From positions 1 to 25,121 of IMG/VR virus record IMGVR_UViG_3300032092_000226: a stretch of 25,121 nucleotides of DNA; one strand, written 5' to 3'. This document shows positions 1 through 7,400 of this stretch, piece by piece. Within the stretch, counting starts at the first letter, position 1, and each line of letters begins with the position of its first letter. This stretch comes from a virus. The notes beneath the pieces are model-generated. The model was not told the DNA's origin and made no database searches. It saw only the letters and a list, made by a program, of their open reading frames with translations. The translations under genes were made by a program, and so were the position numbers.

Positions 1-1242
1 AGAAACTCCTGTTGGTCCAATAAAACCTGTTAAAGCATCTATTCTAAACAATGGTAAAGATCCTGTTTGGTTAACGGAATATCTTAAAACAGTTTTTCCT
101 CCTGTAGTTACAATATCAATATGATCTATTAAACCAAGAGTTGCATGAGCCATATTTCCAGAAGTTTTATATTCATCTGTTTCATATAAATAACCAACTT
201 CCTCATCATAACCAAGATTATTAGATAAAGTAAATCCAGAAATAAATCTATAACCTTCTTCTACTGGAATTGAATTAACTTGAGTAGATTCTACTCTTTC
301 AAAAAAGTATCCTGTTGTATATACAGATTTGTATCCAGTTAATACTGCTGTATAACCTGTTATTCCTGTTTGTTGAATAGGTGTATATTCATAACCTGTT
401 ACATTCGTAACAAAACCCTGTTCATCAGAATCAATTACAGCTCTAGATACAAAACCAGAAATAATTGATTTTAACTGATCGGCATTATAATCTCCAGAAA
501 GAATGGCAAATTTATCTATATAACCCCTAAAGCCGGGATTTTTATAATAAAAATTAGAACTACCTAAATAAAACTTTTCATTACTTAAAATGTTTTCTGT
601 TCTATCTGTGGTTAATTTTGTTTGAGAATAAACCTTATCAGAAGCTAAATCATAATAATTAAAAGCGACGGTAAATGGATCTAAAGAAACAGAACACAAA
701 TTTTTATTAGCTAATTCTATTTCATCTGCGACGATTACATATGGTCCAGCTTCTAAATCTATTGCTTGTAAAAATAATTGATTTCTGTCATTGATTCCAA
801 TGTTAAAACCTCTTCCATAATCTATCTTTTCTCCTGATAAATATTGTCGATCAGAAAAAAATGTGTCAGAAGTAAAGGTGAATTCATCCTTATTTAAACA
901 TCCAAATAATACTCCATCTTCTGAGTTTGTTTTAGTAAAGGAAAAAAGAAATGAAGCTGACCAATTTTCATCAGAGTTATTTAAAAATCCATTATTAAAT
1001 GTATTAAATGTTAATTTCGAATAAGATAAATTTCCGCCACTATAAGCGTTGTCGTGAAAAATTCCTGTTGTTTTTCCAGAATCTAAGAATGCGTTATTAT
1101 AACCAACAGTCGCGGATGGTGAAACATTTTTTACAACTCCAGTTCCTCCAGAAACTTCAAAAGTTTCCATATCATAATAAAGCATGAGGTTTCCTGTTCC
1201 TCCACCATAAAAATCCATCAATAATTTTAAAGAATCATTCAT
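1..1242 (-). CDS. Tail fibre / receptor-binding protein with LamG-like lectin domain (3' part outside window)
   Basis: The reading frame from the ATG at 1242 stays open for 414 codons to the left edge, so the C-terminus is missing. I checked the frame triplet by triplet and found no stop. Residues about 20-260 look like a concanavalin A/LamG jelly roll: an early YYDMETF strand, WSASFLFSF, VLFGCLN, and the characteristic closing strand GYIDKFAILSGDYNADQL near residues 240-255. Residues about 275-307 hold a T-G-Y repeat (five T-G-[YI] steps), a spacer style common in fibres, and the visible sequence ends in GPTGV. The start overlaps the upstream stop in a TAATG. Position after the tape measure and two tail proteins fits a host-recognition fibre that binds surface glycans; the ligand cannot be predicted. 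The LamG call is from motif pattern only. Confidence 0.72.
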   Translation of the reverse strand, partial: MNDSLKLLMDFYGGGTGNLMLYYDMETFEVSGGTGVVKNVSPSATVGYNNAFLDSGKTTGIFHDNAYSGGNLSYSKLTFNTFNNGFLNNSDENWSASFLFSFTKTNSEDGVLFGCLNKDEFTFTSDTFFSDRQYLSGEKIDYGRGFNIGINDRNQLFLQAIDLEAGPYVIVADEIELANKNLCSVSLDPFTVAFNYYDLASDKVYSQTKLTTDRTENILSNEKFYLGSSNFYYKNPGFRGYIDKFAILSGDYNADQLKSIISGFVSRAVIDSDEQGFVTNVTGYEYTPIQQTGITGYTAVLTGYKSVYTTGYFFERVESTQVNSIPVEEGYRFISGFTLSNNLGYDEEVGYLYETDEYKTSGNMAHATLGLIDHIDIVTTGGKTVLRYSVNQTGSLPLFRIDALTGFIGPTGVS

Positions 1243-2831
1243 TACTTAAAGAAGAAGGTTTTATTAACTGAAATATTTCTGTTTCCAGTTGATATGTCGT
1301 TTTGAATTAGAAATCCATTTGGACTTGCATATTGTTGAATATATCCGCTAACTATTCTTAAAGCTGTTTGCATATTTGCACTCTCAGGAACATCTCCTTG
1401 AACAGAAACTGAAACCCTTTTATTTGTCGTGTATAAATTTTGAATAGCAAAAGAATTATCAATAGTTGGATTTATTGCATGTTTTAGATATTCTCTATCT
1501 GTTTTTACACTAACTGTAGGGTTTAACAATAATCCACTAAAATAATCAATACTATTATTATAAGAATATTCATAATCTATTGATGCCGAAAATGGATCTT
1601 TTGTAATATTAAAACTCACCTCTGAGGCGTCAAGATTATAATTTGAATATTGACCTGATCCATTAAAAAGATTTGCAATTTTAAATTCACTAAATCCTTC
1701 ATAAGCAAAAGCAAATGGATCAAGAGAGTTAAAATATTGATTAACTTTTGTGAATCTATATTCTTGCTCTGGTATTAGCCCTGTGTTTGGATTATTTATT
1801 TTGTTATAAGAAATCGTTCCATTTACAGAGGCTGAAATTATTGGAGAATCTTTTGAGGCTTGTATTGAAGTGGTATACTTATGTATAACTTCGTCCAAAA
1901 TTAGTTCAGAGGCATCACCAAAGTCATAACTAAATGAAATTAAATTAGATCCAGAATTATATTCATATGAATAAGTTCTTGGCTCTTGAACAACTTCTCC
2001 ATATAAAGATAATTCAAAATTTGCTTTAGAATTTAAAAGAGCATTTCTTGCAAATTCAGTAGCCTGTTCCTTAGTAAAAAATGATTCGTTTACTGCTCCG
2101 CTGATTCCTCCTTCAATTGTTCCTTTAACAGAAACACTTAAAGTTCCATCTTCATTATAATTTAAAGAAGTATCTGCTCTTACTATCGCTGCATTCTTAT
2201 CATATCCAGCTAATGATGATGAATACTTCCAATTCTCTGTAACAGAATAAAAATTAGAAGCTCTATCAATGTCTTCACTTTTGCTTACTAAGATTGGAGA
2301 CGAGCCACTTAACATAACGCTATAAGAAGCATCAAATCCATTTAGTCTAGAGTTTACAAAATTTCTTGCATTTGTTAAAGAGTCTCCTGTAATTTTTACT
2401 CCATAAGCACTGACTGTATGAGTTGCAGAAACAGTTCTATCTTCTTGTTCTGAATAGGACCAAGTGTCAACAGGATCTTTTATTCCATAAAAAGTAGAAA
2501 AATCAGTATCATTTTGAATTGTAAATTCAATAGAATATGGTAATCTATTTTTTATATTTGAAGAAGAAAAGTTAACACTTATTGGTTTAGCGTATTGATA
2601 TGTTTTTTCACCAACGGTTAGTGTTTGGAATCCTGTTGCCAAACCAGAAATCAATCTATCTTTTTGTATTTTTAAGGTTGTAAAATTACAACCAGTAAAT
2701 TCTCCAATTAAAGAAGCGGTTATAACGCTGTGATCCAAAACGCCACTAATTATTATAGGTTCATGGTCTATTGCCAAAAACGGATAAGGATGAGGAAATG
2801 AATATCCTCCATATGAAATAGCTGTTGACAT
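1242..2831 (-). CDS. Beta-rich modular tail protein, paralogue of the gene upstream
   Basis: 529 residues, no family recognised by name. The protein is Ser/Asn/Tyr-rich and appears built from about four repeats: an alternating strand (for example RTVSATHTVSAYG, TLSVSVKGTIEGG, RVSVSVQGDVP), then an amphipathic helix (SLTNARNFVNSRL, KEQATEFARNALL, MQTALRIVSGYIQQ), then two strands closing in an aromatic pattern (SFSYDF, SIDYEYSY, VNKTFFF). The same architecture occurs in the 512-residue protein just upstream. No signal peptide, membrane segment or enzymatic motif is visible. Start and stop codons overlap its neighbours by one base (TAATG) on both sides, so it is co-translated with the other tail protein and the fibre gene. 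A tail-tip or baseplate structural part lying between tape measure and fibre is the likely role (inference from position). Confidence 0.7.
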   Translation of the reverse strand: MSTAISYGGYSFPHPYPFLAIDHEPIIISGVLDHSVITASLIGEFTGCNFTTLKIQKDRLISGLATGFQTLTVGEKTYQYAKPISVNFSSSNIKNRLPYSIEFTIQNDTDFSTFYGIKDPVDTWSYSEQEDRTVSATHTVSAYGVKITGDSLTNARNFVNSRLNGFDASYSVMLSGSSPILVSKSEDIDRASNFYSVTENWKYSSSLAGYDKNAAIVRADTSLNYNEDGTLSVSVKGTIEGGISGAVNESFFTKEQATEFARNALLNSKANFELSLYGEVVQEPRTYSYEYNSGSNLISFSYDFGDASELILDEVIHKYTTSIQASKDSPIISASVNGTISYNKINNPNTGLIPEQEYRFTKVNQYFNSLDPFAFAYEGFSEFKIANLFNGSGQYSNYNLDASEVSFNITKDPFSASIDYEYSYNNSIDYFSGLLLNPTVSVKTDREYLKHAINPTIDNSFAIQNLYTTNKRVSVSVQGDVPESANMQTALRIVSGYIQQYASPNGFLIQNDISTGNRNISVNKTFFFK

Positions 2832-4369
2832 TAATCAAAGTATTGAAATTCTATAGACGCTGAAGATATTCCATTTATAGGATCGTATGTTGAATTTTTA
2901 GAAGAGACGCGAACGTAATTTGCACTTGGAGGAAAGCTTTCTACAATTGAAATTGCTTGGTTTTCTAAAGAAGAAAAGGTTTTTCCAACTAGGTTTACAC
3001 TAACCGCTCTTGTTGATAAATTTTTACCAACTCCTCTGCGAGTAAGTAGTTCCCTTTCGGCTAAAATTGGAGTTATTGCATATCTATCGACTCCTATATT
3101 ATCTGAAAATTCTATTTCCTTTTTTGTTATACTAGCGTCTGATTGATAAATTGGATTTGTTGAATACGTTACTGTTTCTGATATTGATTTTTCAAATTTG
3201 TTAAATTGAGTCGATCTAGATATTTCAAATAAATTATTATAATCTCCAAATAATGTTGAAATCTTATTAGATCCAACATTGTAATTGTTTAACCAAAAGG
3301 CTTTCGAAGTATTAAAAGCTGTATTTCTATTTGGACCTTTAGAAGAAATATTTACACTAAAAGAATATTGATTCCAAGCTCCTTGATTTGATTTTGAAAC
3401 ATTATATGTTGCATTTGTTATTGCATTAGCTGATGGATCATTTGTAAAAGACATAGAAACAGTAGCTGTTCCTCCGTCTGAATTTATTGTTCTCGATATA
3501 GAAATTGGGTAATTAAATTCTGATAAATTCTCTTGACGAATTCTATCAACAAAAGCTTCAATTGCATTTAATATATTTAATTCTAAAGGTTCTCTTAAAG
3601 CTTTTAAAGTAGCATCATATGATTTTCTTTTATATCCTGTATCATCAATTGAAACCGTTACCCTTATTTCTTCAGAATAGGGGTCAGAAAATTCATCTGA
3701 ATCATTAATAGAATTACTTTGAACACTTTCTGAAAATGAAATTTCTTTTGTTAAAAGATTAATGTTTTCAGTTACTATTGGTTTTAAGTAATTGTTAAAT
3801 CTACCTTTTTCAGATATTCCATCTATTTGATAACCAATATTTGGTCTTGAATCAAAAAACATTGATTGAACAAAAACTCTAGCCTTATCTAAAAAGAAGT
3901 GACCAGCATCTTGTCTATATTTTAAAGAAACGTTTCGTGATCTTGAATATGAATTTTGTCCACGCTCAAAAGAAAAGCTTTCTGTAAAAGATTCAACATC
4001 TTGAGGAGAAGGAATGTTATTAAGAATATCAGATAAGGCTCCATGTGAATTAACCCTCTGTCTTTCTTCAATAGAAATCGAAGCTGTTGTTTTTCCGACA
4101 TTTGGGCCTTCTGGATAACTTATGGATGTTACTAGGCCATTTCTAATTTCATTAGAACCAATTTTACCAACAATGTTTTGTTGTAAATAAACTGCATTTA
4201 AGGCATCAATGCCTTCGTGTAAAATATCAGCTTTATCGGTATATGACAAATCAGAAAGATCAAACTCATAAGAAGAGGAAATAATAATTCCCCAAACAGC
4301 TTCTGTCTCTAAATAATTAAAAGAAACAGTAGATGATTCTGAATTTATTTTTGTAACGAAGAAAGACAT
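2831..4369 (-). CDS. Beta-rich modular tail protein directly downstream of the tape measure
   Basis: 512 residues. Its location right after the tape measure is where siphophages place distal-tail and tail-tip genes, but I see no Dit or Tal signature. It shows repeated strand-helix-strand-strand units: RNVSLKYRQD followed by helix FLDKARVFVQSMF; IRVTVSIDDTG followed by LNAIEAFVDRIRQ and ATVSMSFTNDPS; and a final RAVSVNLVG, ENQAISIVESF, SASIEFQYF unit. That last unit aligns by eye with the last unit of the 529-residue neighbour, which supports duplication of an ancestral gene. The leader before the ATG is A/T-only without a Shine-Dalgarno motif, and the gap to the tape-measure stop is 32 bases. 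Function is inferred from position; that the gene is real is secure from length and packing. Confidence 0.7.
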   Translation of the reverse strand: MSFFVTKINSESSTVSFNYLETEAVWGIIISSSYEFDLSDLSYTDKADILHEGIDALNAVYLQQNIVGKIGSNEIRNGLVTSISYPEGPNVGKTTASISIEERQRVNSHGALSDILNNIPSPQDVESFTESFSFERGQNSYSRSRNVSLKYRQDAGHFFLDKARVFVQSMFFDSRPNIGYQIDGISEKGRFNNYLKPIVTENINLLTKEISFSESVQSNSINDSDEFSDPYSEEIRVTVSIDDTGYKRKSYDATLKALREPLELNILNAIEAFVDRIRQENLSEFNYPISISRTINSDGGTATVSMSFTNDPSANAITNATYNVSKSNQGAWNQYSFSVNISSKGPNRNTAFNTSKAFWLNNYNVGSNKISTLFGDYNNLFEISRSTQFNKFEKSISETVTYSTNPIYQSDASITKKEIEFSDNIGVDRYAITPILAERELLTRRGVGKNLSTRAVSVNLVGKTFSSLENQAISIVESFPPSANYVRVSSKNSTYDPINGISSASIEFQYFD

Positions 4370-4401
4370 ATAAATTACTTTTCAGCTATTATGGTTGTGT
4401 A

Positions 4402-7400
4402 TTAAAATTGTGGTAGAGGGTTTGCTAAAGGATCTGGTGGAGAAGGAAATGCATTGGCTAAAGCCTCTGCTTTTTTAGCTGTTAAATCAAGATAATTAAA
4501 CATTAAATCTAATCTTCCTAAATTTGATTCCATTTTAGTTGTATATTCTTCGTGTATTTTTACCAGAGCAGCTTCAGACTCATTATATTTTTTAATAAGT
4601 TCAACCCTTTCAGAACTTGCTTTTTCTAAATCTGCAATTTTTGACTTAAAAGCATCTACTATTGGAGTTATACCTTCGGTTGAAGTTGTAAATTCTTTAA
4701 TAACAGTAGAAAGACCAACATCATCAACTGTTACCTGCAAAGCTTTTTGTAGTGTTGTTAATTTTGCAGCAACCCCTTCTATTGCTGTTCCAAGGCTTTC
4801 TGATTTTATTTGCGCGGGTATACCAGCAAAAAGGTCTGCAAATTTTTGAACACCACCAGTTGCGCCTATTAATGCTGTTTGAAATCCAGTTTGATCCGCT
4901 TCAGAAAGTTTTGTTCCTTCAAGATTTATATTTCCAGCATTGGTTATTTCACCAATCTTTGCCCTTGGATCATTTAATGTTGCAAGTCTTCTATCAATAT
5001 CTTGAGTTAAAGCGGTATCGCCAGCTTTGGAGGCTGCTTCGCGAATTTGTTTTAAAATTGGTTCAAAAGCTGTTACTGCCGCTCCTCCAATTGTTGCTCT
5101 AGCTTGTTCGTTATTGCTTATTGATTGTGATGTAACATTTTTTTGAAGAGTTCCCGATTGCAAGCCAAGGGCCTTTTGAAGAGCAGTAACGTTTCCTCCT
5201 CCAAGAATTTCTCCAGCAATTTGACTTCTAAAACCTGCTTGTTGTTCTGCTGTTCCAACGCTTTCAAAAAGCCCAGAAGTTTCAAGTTTAGAAATTGTTT
5301 GATTAAATGCCTCTTGTCTTTTTAGAAAAGTATCTCCAGTTGCCATTCCTGTTGCAAGATTGCCTTTTCCTAAATTCTGAATATTTTCGTTAATTGTATT
5401 ATCTTTTCCAGAAGCAAAAGCTTCTCCAATGAGAACACCCGCACGTTCTGCATTTTGTGAAAATGTAGCGTTAAAATTATCAATAAATTGATCAAAAACT
5501 CCTTTTTGCTTTTGTAATGAATCTAAATTTATTTTTTCACGTTGTTCGTTCTCTTTGATAAAAGATTGTGTTTGAGCTTCGACAAATGACTTAATAGAAT
5601 CTGCATTTTTTTGTAACTCTTCATTTAAAGCTCCAACTCCCTCTTCTCCACCTTGTTGCTTGGCCCTTTCTTGCAAAAGAGGCTTTAAAGCATTTTCTGC
5701 ATTTAATAATTCTTTTAAATTTGCTCCTTGATTTTTTTCTGTTGAGTTCTTTAAGCTCTCTAATGCGTCTGTTCTCCTTGTAAGGGCATCAAATAATTTT
5801 GTTTGACTTTTTTGTTGATCTGCTGAAAGAATTGATTTTAAATCGTTAGTAAACCCAAGAGAGTCTGCCATATTTTTTTCAAAATCTAAGGAAGAAGCTG
5901 GCGTAGAGAAAACTTTATCTGTTATTGGTTTTATCTCTCCATCTTTATTACCTCGTTTAATATCTATTTGATTATTAAGTTCTTCCAAAGAAGGAGTTTT
6001 TGTGTTAATGAATTTAGATATTCCAGTAAGAAAATCTTCTTGACCAGTTTTTAAAACTTGAGCAGCCGAAGCTCTTTCCCTTTCTCCCGCTGAAAATGTT
6101 TCAGAGATTCTATCTCTTTCTCTTCGTTTAATTATATTTTGTTTTTCAAAAGGATCTCTTGTCTTTCTTAAATTTTGTTCTGCTACAATGTCTTTTGCTC
6201 CAGAAGCTAATCTGTCTGCACTTTCTGATTGTGATATTCTTGAATTAAATCCACTAAATCCAACTTCATCATTTAATTTTTCAAATTCAGATCTTATACC
6301 TGTAGCAGTAATTTTTATTATTTCGTATCCTTCTTTAAAAGAACTCGCAACTAAACGAAGAGCATTTCTATATCTAAATGCATCATTGTCTAGATCAGGA
6401 ATAGTAATTTTTTCAAGAGCCTCTCTTGAAGTTTGTATCCCCTTAATTTGTTCTGGTAAGCTTTCAAAAGGAGCCAAAAGAGCTTCTATTGCTTTATAAA
6501 TACCGAATCCAGCACCAGCACTAGCAACAAAGGTTGCTAATGCCGCAGCGAAAGCACCAGCTATAGCTGTAACTCCTCCAGCAACAATTGAACTAACAGT
6601 AGCTCCTCCCCCTCCTGCGGCAGCGGCTCCCGCCCCAGCAAGAGGTCTTGCTACAAATTGAGCAGCACGACCTGATACCAATGAAGCCAAACCTTCTTTT
6701 ATCTTTCCAAAAGGAATAAGACTTAAAATAAATCCTGCGTTTGCGACAATATTTGATATATCGCTGGCTTTGCTGGCAAACTCATCTGCCGCTTCATTCA
6801 TTTTTGTAATAGCGTCATTTCTTGCAGTAACTTCCTCTTCTAATTTTTTAACAACATCTGCATTTGCTTTATCTCCCTTTTTCTTTTGTTCTGCTAAGGC
6901 TTTTACCGCTTTGTCTCTAGCATCTGTTTCTTTTTTTAAAGCTTCTTCGTCAAGAGCAAAAGCTCTTGATAAAGATTCAATAGCAGGAATACCAACAAAA
7001 TAATATGCAGTGCTTAAAGCAGTAATAGCTCCTGACATTCTTTGAAATTTTGAAGAAGCCTCCGCACCTTTCTTTCCTATATCGTCTAACCCTTCTGCCG
7101 CTTTTTTTGCGGCTTCTGCCGCTTTTTTTGCAGCTTCTGCTACTTGCTTTGAGGCTTCTGCTGGTGAGGCTTGTAGAAAACCCCCAACACCACCCAATGC
7201 ATAATTAGGAATAAATCCACCAGCCGCCATTCCTATTCCTTTTCTCTCTCTTCCAATAGCGTCCTTTAATCCATTGGGTTCATCTCTTGTATTGGTGACG
7301 GCAACAGGGTTTCCCATTCCATCAAAGTGAGCGCGAATTTTATTAACAGGAATTCCTTTGTTTAAGGAATTGAAGTTTGGGATGAAACCAGATGCGGCAG

